Shown piece after piece: positions 20,862-33,361 of a DNA stretch of 64,000 nt (its first letter is position 1; the number at the start of each line of letters is the position of its first letter). This stretch comes from Paraburkholderia tropica. GTDB lineage: Bacteria; Pseudomonadota; Gammaproteobacteria; Burkholderiales; Burkholderiaceae. The translations under genes and the position numbers were made by a program. The notes under the pieces are model-generated. The model worked only from the letters and a program-made list of their open reading frames with translations. It was not told the origin of the DNA and made no database searches. The stretch covers positions 98,861 through 162,860 of the forward strand of contig NZ_CAJZAR010000041.1 of NCBI RefSeq assembly GCF_914484835.1, read 5' to 3'.

Positions 20862-21542
20862 ATGGCGAAGCTCAACACTCCCACTCCGCGATCCGACCGC
20901 AGCGTCAGCGCGCGCGAAAACGCGCTGCTGCTGCGCGAAGGCCGCAAGATCGTCGAGGCGCTCGGCCAGACGCTCGCGCCGCTCGTCGAGGTCGTGCTGC
21001 ACGATCTGACCGCGCCCGAGCAGTCGGTCGTCGCGATTTCGAACAATTTGTCCGGCCGTCAGGTCGGCGACGCGGCCACCGAAATGGGCCTCGCGCGCCT
21101 GAGCGATCCCGGTTTCCCCGAAGTCGTCGCCAATTATCCGAACCGCTTTCCCGATGGCCGGCCCGTCAAGAGCACGTCGATCGGGCTGAAGAACAGCGCG
21201 GGCGAGTACGTCGCGGCCGTCTGCCTGAACATGGACGTCTCGCTGCTCGGCGCGGTCACGGCGGGCCTCGGCCAGCTGATGCAGACGGGCGCCGCCGCGC
21301 CGCTGCCAGAATCGCTCGCGCCGCGCGCGGGCGACGGCGTGCGCGCCGCGCTCGAACGCTACGCGGCCGCGCGCAACACCACGCCCATCGGCATGACGCT
21401 CGCGCAACGCCGCGACGCCGTGCGCGAACTCGCCGAAAGCGGCCATCTGAACCTGCGCCACGCGTTGGCCGAAGTGGCGCGCACGCTCGGCGTGGCGCGC
21501 TCCACCGTCTACACCTACTTGCCCAGCGAGCACCGATCATGA
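20862..21542 (+). CDS. PAS-domain transcriptional regulator, YheO/DauR-like
   Basis: 226-residue regulator. Residues about 15-125 form a YheO-like PAS domain (LLREGRKIVEALGQTLAPLV, later STSIGLKNSAGEYVAAVCLN), and the C-terminus is a helix-turn-helix ending RTLGVARSTVYTYL. DauR-type proteins of this family control amino-acid catabolism. Two in-frame ATGs, 20853 and 20862, both lack a Shine-Dalgarno; I prefer 20862 because 20853 lies inside the palindrome arm and upstream of the predicted transcript start. Its stop overlaps the start of the ammonia-lyase gene (ATGA), so it probably controls that enzyme in response to its substrate or a related amino acid. Confidence 0.85.
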   Translation: MAKLNTPTPRSDRSVSARENALLLREGRKIVEALGQTLAPLVEVVLHDLTAPEQSVVAISNNLSGRQVGDAATEMGLARLSDPGFPEVVANYPNRFPDGRPVKSTSIGLKNSAGEYVAAVCLNMDVSLLGAVTAGLGQLMQTGAAAPLPESLAPRAGDGVRAALERYAAARNTTPIGMTLAQRRDAVRELAESGHLNLRHALAEVARTLGVARSTVYTYLPSEHRS

Positions 21543-22510
21543 GCACTCTGCCGATCACCTTCGACGACGTCGTCGCCGCCCACGAACGCATTCGCGGCGT
21601 CGCGCACCGTACGCCCGTGCTGACTTCGCGCACCGCGAACGAACTCGCGGGCGCGGAACTGTTCTTCAAGTGCGAGAACTTCCAGCGCATGGGCGCGTTC
21701 AAGTTTCGCGGCGCGTACAACGCCATCGCGCAGTTCACGCCGGAGCAGAAGAAGGGCGGCGTGATCACGTTCTCGTCGGGCAATCACGCGCAGGCCATCG
21801 CGCTCTCGGCGCAACTGCTCGGCGTGAAGGCCGTGATCGTGATGCCGCAGGACGCGCCCGCCGTGAAGGTCGCGGCCACGCGCGGCTACGGCGGCGAAGT
21901 GGTGTTCTACGACCGCTACACCGAGGACCGCGAAGCGCTCGGTCAGCGTCTCGCCGCGGAGCGCGGCCTCACGCTGATTCCGCCTTACGATCATCCGCAC
22001 GTGATGGCCGGGCAGGGCACGGCGGCGAAGGAACTGTTCGAGGACGCGGGCGGTTTCGACGTGCTGCTGACGCCGCTCGGCGGCGGCGGCCTGCTCTCGG
22101 GCTGCGCGACGGCGGCGCATGCGCTCGCGCCCGATTGCACGGTGATCGGCGTGGAGCCGGAAGCGGGCAACGACGGCCAGCGCAGCCTGCAAGGCGGCGC
22201 GATCGTCCATATCGACACGCCCAAGACCATCGCCGACGGCGCGCAGACGCAGCATCTGGGCAACTACACGTTCGCGGTGATCCGCGAGCGCGTGCGCGAG
22301 ATCGTGACGGTCAGCGACGCGGAACTCGTCGAGACGATGAAGTTCTTCGCGAGCCGCATGAAGATCTACGTCGAGCCGACCGGCTGCCTCGCGGCGGCGG
22401 CGGTCCTGCAACGCAAGGTGGACGTGCAGGGCAAACGCGTGGGCATCGTCATCTCGGGCGGCAACGTCGATCTGCTGCGTTTTGCCGAGCTGGTGAGCGC
22501 GCAGCCCTGA
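21539..22510 (+). CDS. PLP-dependent threonine / threo-3-hydroxyaspartate ammonia-lyase
   Basis: Fold-type II PLP enzyme of 323 residues that dehydrates and deaminates a beta-hydroxy amino acid. The PLP lysine is Lys55 in MGAFKFRGAYN, the substrate loop is SSGNHAQAIALSA, and the phosphate-binding glycine loop is LGGGGLLSG near residue 180. It lacks the C-terminal regulatory ACT-like domain of biosynthetic IlvA, so it is the short catabolic form. This size class covers L-threonine dehydratase, serine racemase and L-threo-3-hydroxyaspartate ammonia-lyase. Coupling to a YheO-like regulator makes hydroxyaspartate plausible, but the substrate is inferred. Confidence 0.87.
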   Translation: MSTLPITFDDVVAAHERIRGVAHRTPVLTSRTANELAGAELFFKCENFQRMGAFKFRGAYNAIAQFTPEQKKGGVITFSSGNHAQAIALSAQLLGVKAVIVMPQDAPAVKVAATRGYGGEVVFYDRYTEDREALGQRLAAERGLTLIPPYDHPHVMAGQGTAAKELFEDAGGFDVLLTPLGGGGLLSGCATAAHALAPDCTVIGVEPEAGNDGQRSLQGGAIVHIDTPKTIADGAQTQHLGNYTFAVIRERVREIVTVSDAELVETMKFFASRMKIYVEPTGCLAAAAVLQRKVDVQGKRVGIVISGGNVDLLRFAELVSAQP

Positions 22511-22575
22511 GCGGCGCGTAACGCGATCCGCATTTAATCAGGATCGCGAATCAATAATGCGGCGCATGCGAGGTG

Positions 22576-23484
22576 CTAGCCGAACAATCCGGCCAGCGCC
22601 TCGCGCGCGTTCGCGATGTGCGCACTTTCGCCGGGCCGGCCCGGCAGCAGATGGAATTCGGCGGACGGCAACGCGGGCAGGCCGAACGACGCGGGACAGG
22701 CCATCAGCCCGTCGCCGATCGCCGACTCGTTCAGGCAGGAAATGCCCAGCCCCGCCTTCAACGCGAGCTGAAGTCCCGCGACGCCCGATGCCGAATGCGA
22801 AATCAGATACGGCATGCGCGCGCGGTCGAGCAGCCTCACGACGTAACGCTGCAACTGGCACGTCGCGGGCAGCAGCACGAGCGGCCAGGGCGGTGCGAGC
22901 GCGCCGCGTTCGCGCAGCGTCTCGCGCGCGCTGACCCAGACCAGCTTCTCGCGGCGGATCACCTTGCTTGCGGTCGCCGAGGTCGCCGCGCCAGGCTTCG
23001 TCGCGCCGCGTTTTCCCGTTCCCTCCACCATGCGCAGCGACAGGCCGATGTCGAAGGCGTTGTCGTCCGCGCCGGCGTCGATTACGGCGCTCGGCAGCAC
23101 CGTCACATGCAGACGCAGGCGCGGATGCTGGCTCGCGAAACGGCGGAGGATCGCGGCCACGTCGTGCGGCCGGTAGTAATCGGTGATGGCGATGCGCACC
23201 TCGCCGTCGAGCGAGCGCCCGAGCATGTCGTCGAACGCGGCATCGCACATCGCGACGATGCGGCGCGCGTGATCGAGCAGCTTCGCGCCCGCGGGCGTCG
23301 GCGCGACGCCGTACTTGCCGCGCACGAACAGCGGCTGGCCGATGCGCTCCTCCAGTTTCTTCAACTGCTCGCTCACCGACGACTGCGAGAGAAACACGCG
23401 CTCGGCGCCCGCCGAGACGCTGCCCGCCTCCGTGACGGCGATGAAGGTGCGCAACTGCGCGAAATCGAGACCGCGTGCGTTCAT
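22576..23484 (-). CDS. LysR-family transcriptional regulator
   Basis: 302-residue LysR regulator: winged helix-turn-helix at about 7-66 (LRTFIAVTEAGSVSAGAERV, SQSSVSEQLKKLE) and a periplasmic-binding-like effector domain at about 93-300. An extra basic/Thr-rich insert (about 155-170, KRGATKPGAATSATASK) interrupts the effector domain. It is divergent from the MFS gene at 23630 with a 145-base shared region holding a T-N11-A palindrome, the standard arrangement for a LysR protein controlling its neighbour. Confidence 0.9.
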   Translation of the reverse strand: MNARGLDFAQLRTFIAVTEAGSVSAGAERVFLSQSSVSEQLKKLEERIGQPLFVRGKYGVAPTPAGAKLLDHARRIVAMCDAAFDDMLGRSLDGEVRIAITDYYRPHDVAAILRRFASQHPRLRLHVTVLPSAVIDAGADDNAFDIGLSLRMVEGTGKRGATKPGAATSATASKVIRREKLVWVSARETLRERGALAPPWPLVLLPATCQLQRYVVRLLDRARMPYLISHSASGVAGLQLALKAGLGISCLNESAIGDGLMACPASFGLPALPSAEFHLLPGRPGESAHIANAREALAGLFG

Positions 23485-23533
23485 GGTGTGCGTGGATCAG
23501 CCGGATCGGGCTGCGAAGGTGGGTGTCGAGATT

Positions 23534-23546
23534 TCGGAAATTCCGA
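23534..23546. promoter_or_regulatory. Candidate LysR operator
   Basis: Perfect palindrome TCGGAA-A-TTCCGA with T and A separated by 11 bases, fitting the LysR T-N11-A rule. It lies 50 bases before the LysR start and about 84 before the MFS start. Confidence 0.5.
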
Positions 23547-23629
23547 TGCAATCGTTTGGATATTCCCGCTTTTCCGATAGATGGTGCGCCTCTAGCATGA
23601 GCGCAGTCAACCTCTTTCTGGAGCGCAAC

Positions 23630-24934
23630 ATGGAGTACGCAGACGGGCGCGGCGCGCCGCATCGATGGAAGGTCTTGAGCGTGGGCGTGGCGGCCAACGC
23701 CAGTTTCGCGGCCGCGTTTTCGGGCATTCCGGCGACGGCGGTGCTGATCCGTTCGGGTTACCACATCGGCACCGGCGAACTCGGCTTTCTGCTCGGCATG
23801 CTCGGTCTCGGCATCGTGCTCAGCGAATTGCCGTGGGGCATGCTCACGGACCGTTGGGGCGACCGGCGCGTGCTGCTCACGGGACTCGTTTCGACGGCGG
23901 CGGCGCTGCTGGCGATGGCGATGTGGGGCGCGCCGACGGCGGCGCGCGTGCCGGGCCTGCCGCTGCTCGAAGCGGGCTTTCTCGCGATCGGCTTGCTGGG
24001 CGGCAGCGTCAACGGTTCGAGCGGACGCGCGGTGATGGCCTGGTTCGGTCCCGCCGAGCGCGGCCTCGCGATGAGCATCCGTCAGACTGCGGTGCCGACG
24101 GGCGCGGGCATCGGCGCGCTGATGCTGCCGCCGCTCGCGCAGCATGCGGGCTTCGTCTGGGTGTACGGCGCGCTGGCGGCGATGTGCCTCGCTTCCGCCA
24201 TGCTGACGCTGCTATGGGTGCGCGACCCCGACACATCGCCCGTCGCGCCGACAGGAAACGCCGACGCCGCGTCGGAAGCGGCCATTTCGCCGTTGCGCAG
24301 CGCGCCGGTCTGGCGTGTGACGCTCGGCATCGCGGCGCTATGCATGCCGCAAGTCGCCGTGATCTCGTTCGCGAGCGTCTTCCTGCACGACTTCGGCCAC
24401 GTGCGCGGCGTGGCGATCGGCGCGGCGCTCGCGGCGGTGCAGGGCGGCGCGGCGGTCATGCGCGTCTGGAGCGGGCGCTGGACCGACCGGCACGGCAACC
24501 GCAACGCCTATCTGCGAGCCTGCGCGGCGCTCACTGTAGGATTATTCGTAGTGCTTGCCATATTGACGGCGTTCGTCGCGCGTACGGGGCAGGGCGTGCA
24601 TTCGATGGCGGCGTTGACGGGACTCTTCACGCTGCTCGTGGCGGGCGGCATCGCGGCGTCGGCGTGGCACGGCGTGGCCTACACCGAACTCGCGACGCAG
24701 GCGGGCCATAGCCGCACCGGCACGGCGCTCGCCATGGGCAACAGCGGCGCCTTTCTCGCTTTCTGGCTCGTGCCTTCCGCAATTCCGATGTTGCTGTCGG
24801 CGTTCGGCTGGCCTGCCGTGTGGCTCGCGGCGGCGGCGTGCGGCGCGCTTGCCTGGCCGGCCTTCGCGCGCGTGCCGTTGGCGCGTCGACAAAGCCATGC
24901 ATCGCGGGGCGCGAGACAGCGGATTTCCGTTTGA
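23630..24934 (+). CDS. MFS transporter
   Basis: 434-residue major facilitator with 12 membrane segments. Motif A is recognisable as GMLTDRWGDRRVLL after segment 2 and as SGRWTDRHGNRNAY in the second half. ATG 23630 has GGAG 8 bases upstream; an in-frame ATG at 23597 is less well placed. The long cytoplasmic loop around residues 195-215 and the basic C-terminus (RRQSHASRGARQRISV) are typical. Substrate unknown. Divergence from the LysR gene suggests it is the regulated target. Confidence 0.85.
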   Translation: MEYADGRGAPHRWKVLSVGVAANASFAAAFSGIPATAVLIRSGYHIGTGELGFLLGMLGLGIVLSELPWGMLTDRWGDRRVLLTGLVSTAAALLAMAMWGAPTAARVPGLPLLEAGFLAIGLLGGSVNGSSGRAVMAWFGPAERGLAMSIRQTAVPTGAGIGALMLPPLAQHAGFVWVYGALAAMCLASAMLTLLWVRDPDTSPVAPTGNADAASEAAISPLRSAPVWRVTLGIAALCMPQVAVISFASVFLHDFGHVRGVAIGAALAAVQGGAAVMRVWSGRWTDRHGNRNAYLRACAALTVGLFVVLAILTAFVARTGQGVHSMAALTGLFTLLVAGGIAASAWHGVAYTELATQAGHSRTGTALAMGNSGAFLAFWLVPSAIPMLLSAFGWPAVWLAAAACGALAWPAFARVPLARRQSHASRGARQRISV

Positions 24935-25208
24935 CTGCGGATGTATCAGACTTATACCGACGGGTTATTCTGAGTGTTTTTATTTAATTCGCATAACGAA
25001 GAAGTTAATTCGTTTAACCGACACATGATCGGCATTTAAAGTAGCTTTAACGTTGTTTCGGAAATCTCTGATACTGGCAATCGTTAATCGATGTTCAGAT
25101 GGGAGACCCTGCTGCGTACCGCTATACGCAGACAAGGCACAGAGCGAGTCGGCGCGTCCGCCGCGTGCACATCGCCGCCCCTACCTGTCACATCGAGAGA
25201 GAGCCAAC
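24935..25208. promoter_or_regulatory. AT-rich regulatory region before the response-regulator genes
   Basis: Much more AT-rich than its surroundings. Contains a direct repeat TTAATTCG (24984-24991 and 25005-25012, 21 bases apart, two helical turns). Also present are an inverted repeat AACGAA/TTCGTT (24995-25000, 25009-25014), an inverted repeat TTAAAG-TAG-CTTTAA (25036-25050) and TTTCGGAAA (25056-25064). These look like a multi-site promoter region for the operon that follows. I see no gene here. Confidence 0.45.
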
Positions 25209-25856
25209 TTGAAGCTACGCGTCGTTCTCGCCGACGATCACCCATTCGTTCTATTAGGCGTTCGTTCCGCGCTCGAAACCGCTGGCGATGTCCATGTCGT
25301 TGGCGAGGCTGCCAGTCCGCGCGAGCTGATCGGCGTGCTCGAACGCGTTCCCTGCGATGTCGCGGTCACCGACCTCACCATGCCCAGCCAGCCGGGCGAG
25401 ATCGAAGACGGCCTGCCGCTCGTGCGGCGTTTGCGGCGCGACTGGCCGCAATGCCGCGTCGTCGTGCTCACGAGCATCACCAACGTGGCCATCCTGCGTA
25501 CCGTGCTCGACACGGGCGTCACGGCGCTGCTCCGCAAGAGCGAGCCGATGGACGAGCTCACCGCGGCGGTGCGCGGCGCCGGCAATGGCTTGCGCTACGT
25601 TAGCCGGTCGATCCTCAGCGATCTCGCCATCGCCGGCGCGGAGGGCGCGGGTTCCCTGCGTGCGCCGCGTCTGTCGCCGCGCGAGTCGGAGGTGGTCCGT
25701 CAGTTCGTCTGCGGCCGCACCATCACCGAAATCGCCCGCGAACTCGACCGCGACGTGCGCACGGTGAGCCGTCAGAAGCGCGACGCCATGGCCAAGCTCG
25801 GCGTCAGCAACGACGCGGGGCTGTTCGCCTTCGTGCGCGCGCACGGACTGCTATGA
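25209..25856 (+). CDS. LuxR-type response regulator 1 (BvgA/RcsB-like)
   Basis: Receiver plus LuxR-type helix-turn-helix, 215 residues. Receiver landmarks: acidic pair in VLADDHPFVLLG, phosphoacceptor Asp in VAVTDLTMPS, and conserved Lys in LLRKSEPMDE. The C-terminal HTH is at about 155-200 (LSPRESEVVRQFVCGRTITE, VRTVSRQKRDAMAKLGVSN). I place the start at TTG 25209 because LKLRVVLADDHPF matches the usual BvgA/RcsB opening and GAGAGAG precedes it; the 52-codon extension to 25053 looks non-coding. It is the first of three tandem regulators upstream of a BvgS-like kinase. Confidence 0.87.
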   Translation: MKLRVVLADDHPFVLLGVRSALETAGDVHVVGEAASPRELIGVLERVPCDVAVTDLTMPSQPGEIEDGLPLVRRLRRDWPQCRVVVLTSITNVAILRTVLDTGVTALLRKSEPMDELTAAVRGAGNGLRYVSRSILSDLAIAGAEGAGSLRAPRLSPRESEVVRQFVCGRTITEIARELDRDVRTVSRQKRDAMAKLGVSNDAGLFAFVRAHGLL

Positions 25857-25884
25857 GCGGCCACGCCGCACGCTGGAAAATGCC

Positions 25885-26565
25885 ATGCCCGAGACTCCTG
25901 AATTGACGCGTCCGGCGCGCATCATCGTCGCGGACGATCATCCGCTGGTGCTGTTCGCGCTTGAGAATCTGCTTGCCTCGCTGTCCAATCTGCGCGTCGT
26001 GGCGCGCGCGCAATCGGTGCCGCAATTGTTCGAGGAAGCGCTGCTGCACGACTTCGACCTCGCCATGCTCGATCTCTATATGCCCGGCGAGTGCGGCGAG
26101 GACGGCCACGGCGCGGTGCAGCGCTTTCAGCGCACGTTTCCCGACAAGGCCGTCGTGGTGCTCACGATGGAAGACGAGGCCGAGGCGCTGCGCAACGCCA
26201 TCAACCTGAACGTCGAAGCGGTGCTGAGCAAGCGCGACCGCATCGACCTGATTCCCGTCGCCATCGCGTCGGCCATGGCCCGCGAGCATTACATCGGGCC
26301 GGTGGTGCGCGACCTGCTGAAGAAGGCGGAGCGCGAGCAGCGGCGCGAGGAAGTGCTGCGTCTGCTGTCGCGGCGCGAGTTCGAGGTGCTCACGCATTAC
26401 GCGTCCGGTCTGGGCGTGACCGAGATCGCGGGACTGCTCGGGCGCAGCGTGAAAACCATCAGCGCGCAGAAGTGCGCGGCCATGAAAAAGCTCGCGCTCA
26501 CGAGCGATATCGATCTGTACCGCTTCGCGCTGGAGTGCGGCGTCGTGCAGGGCGAGGGCCGCTGA
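25885..26565 (+). CDS. LuxR-type response regulator 2 (BvgA/RcsB-like)
   Basis: 226-residue response regulator with an intact receiver: IIVADDHPLVLFALENLLA, phosphoacceptor in LAMLDLYMPGE, conserved Lys in VLSKRDRID. A LuxR-type HTH occupies about 155-205 (LLSRREFEVLTHYASGLGVT, SVKTISAQKCAAMKKLAL). A basic helix of alternating Glu/Arg (KKAEREQRREEV) links the domains. It starts 29 bases after regulator 1 and ends immediately before regulator 3, so the three form one operon. The sensor is probably the hybrid kinase at 28360. Confidence 0.9.
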   Translation: MPETPELTRPARIIVADDHPLVLFALENLLASLSNLRVVARAQSVPQLFEEALLHDFDLAMLDLYMPGECGEDGHGAVQRFQRTFPDKAVVVLTMEDEAEALRNAINLNVEAVLSKRDRIDLIPVAIASAMAREHYIGPVVRDLLKKAEREQRREEVLRLLSRREFEVLTHYASGLGVTEIAGLLGRSVKTISAQKCAAMKKLALTSDIDLYRFALECGVVQGEGR

Positions 26566-27219
26566 ATGACGGCGCTGGCGGAGCGCGTGCGCGTGATCGT
26601 CGCCGACGATCACGAGTGCGTGCGCATCGGCGTCATCGGGCTGCTGCGCGCATCGCCGCGCATGCAGGTCGTGGCCGAAGCGAGCGACACGCATTCGCTC
26701 GCCTGCCAGCTCGACGCGCACGCGTGCGACGTGGTGGTGTCCGACGTCTGCATGCCGGGCATGGATGGCGAATACGGTTCGCTCTCCATGCTGCGCCGTC
26801 TCGTGCGCGCGCCGCACGCGCCCGCCGTGGTCGTCCTGACGATGATCTCCAGCGCGCCCATGCTCAGCGGCCTGCTGCATCACGGCTTGCGAGCGATCGT
26901 CGACAAACGCGACATGCCGCATGCGCTGCTGCCCGCCATCGACGCGGCGCGCGGCCGCATGCCGTTTCAGTCCGCCTGCACGCGCGCGGCGCTCGACCGC
27001 GCGGGCGCGGACTGCGAGCCGTGCATCGGCGTGCCGAGCGCGCGCGAGTGGGAGGTGCTCCGGCTCTATGTGCACGGCATGCCGATCGGCGCCATCGCGC
27101 GCCAGCTCGGGCGCAGCGTGAAGACCGTCAGTACGCAGAAGCGCAACGCGATGCGCAAGTTCGGCCTTGCCACCGAGCGCGAACTGATCGACTTCGCCAC
27201 GCAGATCGGTCTGACCTGA
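26566..27219 (+). CDS. LuxR-type response regulator 3 (BvgA/RcsB-like)
   Basis: 217-residue response regulator whose ATG follows the previous stop without a gap (TGA ATG). Receiver: VIVADDHECVRIGV, phosphoacceptor in VVVSDVCMPGMDGE, Lys in IVDKRDMPHA. The HTH is at about 152-200 (SAREWEVLRLYVHGMPIGA, SVKTVSTQKRNAMRKFGLAT). The receiver has several cysteines (Cys17, Cys42, Cys49 and Cys58 region) and the linker has ADCEPC, more than in its two relatives. Sequence divergence between the three shows they are not recent duplicates. Confidence 0.9.
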   Translation: MTALAERVRVIVADDHECVRIGVIGLLRASPRMQVVAEASDTHSLACQLDAHACDVVVSDVCMPGMDGEYGSLSMLRRLVRAPHAPAVVVLTMISSAPMLSGLLHHGLRAIVDKRDMPHALLPAIDAARGRMPFQSACTRAALDRAGADCEPCIGVPSAREWEVLRLYVHGMPIGAIARQLGRSVKTVSTQKRNAMRKFGLATERELIDFATQIGLT

Positions 27220-27595
27220 CGCGCACACGAACCGCGTGCCCCTCCGACGTTCTGTCAGATTTCGCGAGCGTCTGGGGCTGAATCCGCTTCGCATTTTTCG
27301 GAGTTGTCCTATCTGTCGATGGGACTTGCCTCTTCATAATTTAAAGCTCGACGCGCGATTTATCGCGAATGATTTCGTTCGATCGCGAATTGCTGCGATC
27401 TGTCGGATATCGCCGGCCGGGCTTTCCTCGTCGGCCATCGGCCCATCGGCATTGCCCCTTCCTGACATCGCTGGCCTGGCGTCCGGCGCCCTTGCTGGCC
27501 GTCGGCGTGACTGCGCGCGTTCTTTGCGATTCGTGCATTTCGAGCGTTTCGCGAAACCGCATCGCCCGGCGTCGTCAGGACAAGGAGACACAACC
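27220..27595. other. Gap between regulator 3 and the aquaporin gene
   Basis: 376 bases with no convincing gene. There is a locally AT-rich patch around 27320-27400 with a -10-like CATAAT (27335-27340) and a palindrome CGCGAT-TT-ATCGCG (27354-27367). A further TCGCGAAT copy at 27383 follows, consistent with a separate promoter and operator for the aquaporin-kinase genes. AAGGAG precedes the aquaporin ATG. Confidence 0.35.
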
Positions 27596-28345
27596 ATGAA
27601 GCTCGTAGACCGTTTGGCGGTGGAGGGCGCGGGCACCGCCTGGCTCGTGTTCGTCGGCTGCGCGAGCGCCGCACTCAGCGCGGGCGTTCCCGCGCAGGGC
27701 TGGAATGTCTTCGAAACCGCGGCCGCATTCGGCCTCGCGCTTGCGGTCGTCGCTTACGCGTCGGCGCGCGTGTCGAGCGCGCACTTCAATCCCGCCGTCA
27801 CGATCGGCTACGCGGTGTCGGGGCGCTTTCCGGTGCGCGACGTCGGGCCGTATATCGCCGCGCAAACCGTCGGCGCGCTCGCGGGCACGGCCTTGCTCGC
27901 ACTGGTCGCGAGCGGGCGTCCGGGCTTTTCCTTCGCGGTGTCCGATTTCGCCAGCAACGGCTACGACGAGCATTCGCCCAGCGAGTACGCGTTCGGCGCG
28001 GTGGCGGTCGTCGAGTGCGTGATGGCCTTCGCGTTCGTTCTCGTCCATCTCGTGATGTCGCGCTCGCCGCAGCGCCGCAAGGGCGCGCCGGCGGCGCTCG
28101 GCGCGTGCTTCGCGGCGATCTATCTGATTGCGATTCCCGTGAGCAACGGCGGCATGAATCCGGCGCGCTCGACCGGCCCGGCCTTGTTCGTCGGCGACTG
28201 GGCGCTCGATCAGCTCTGGCTGTTCTGGGCCGCGCCGATGCTGGGCGGCATCGCGGCGGGCATCGTGCACCGGCTGGCGCTGCATCTTCGCGCCCGCGCG
28301 CGCGCGCCGGTCGAGGCGCCGCGCGACGCCCACCGCGCCGACTGA
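27596..28345 (+). CDS. Aquaporin Z-like channel
   Basis: 249-residue MIP-family channel with six membrane segments and both NPA boxes (HFNPAVTIG, Asn65; GMNPARSTGPA, Asn188). Overall it resembles AqpZ closely, including the loop FASNGYDEHSP. By eye alignment with AqpZ, the selectivity filter keeps Phe45 and Arg191 but has Tyr176 in place of the water-specific His and Gly185 in place of Thr. That suggests altered pore size or selectivity. The C-terminus is an Arg/Ala-rich tail. AAGGAG lies 11 bases before the ATG. The gene sits between three response regulators and the hybrid kinase, so a role in osmotic or small-solute sensing is conceivable. Confidence 0.88.
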   Translation: MKLVDRLAVEGAGTAWLVFVGCASAALSAGVPAQGWNVFETAAAFGLALAVVAYASARVSSAHFNPAVTIGYAVSGRFPVRDVGPYIAAQTVGALAGTALLALVASGRPGFSFAVSDFASNGYDEHSPSEYAFGAVAVVECVMAFAFVLVHLVMSRSPQRRKGAPAALGACFAAIYLIAIPVSNGGMNPARSTGPALFVGDWALDQLWLFWAAPMLGGIAAGIVHRLALHLRARARAPVEAPRDAHRAD

Positions 28346-28359
28346 GCGAGGCGCTGCGC

Positions 28360-33108
<4,749 letters not shown>

Positions 33109-33245
33109 GTGAGATTGAGCGAGCTTGATCGGGCTTAATCGAGCTTGAGCGCCCTTATCTGTAAGTGCTTGCTGTCAGTGAAATGACGTGAAACTGACAG
33201 GACTGCCAGATTAAAAACGCAGTTCAACGCACGCGCCGACGCAGC

Positions 33246-33272
33246 AAAAAAAAACGCGGCCGAAGCCGCGTT
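33246..33272 (-). terminator. Rho-independent terminator of the LysR gene
   Basis: On the minus strand, stem AACGCGGC/GCCGCGTT (arms 33253-33260 and 33265-33272) with a TTCG tetraloop followed by a run of nine Ts. It lies 90 bases past the stop of the LysR gene at 33362. The kinase gene converges on it from the other side. Confidence 0.88.
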
Positions 33273-33361
33273 CAAGCTTGGAGACCCTTCGATGAAGAGT
33301 CACTTCTCGCACTCCGAAGCTTAGTCCGCGAGCCGACAAAAATCGAGATAAAAACGGTCAA

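Noticed and set aside
25053..25208. Upstream extension of response regulator 1 to an ATG at 25053
   Set aside because: The added residues run through the AT-rich repeat region and do not resemble a receiver N-terminus; TTG 25209 with GAGAGAG fits the family start.
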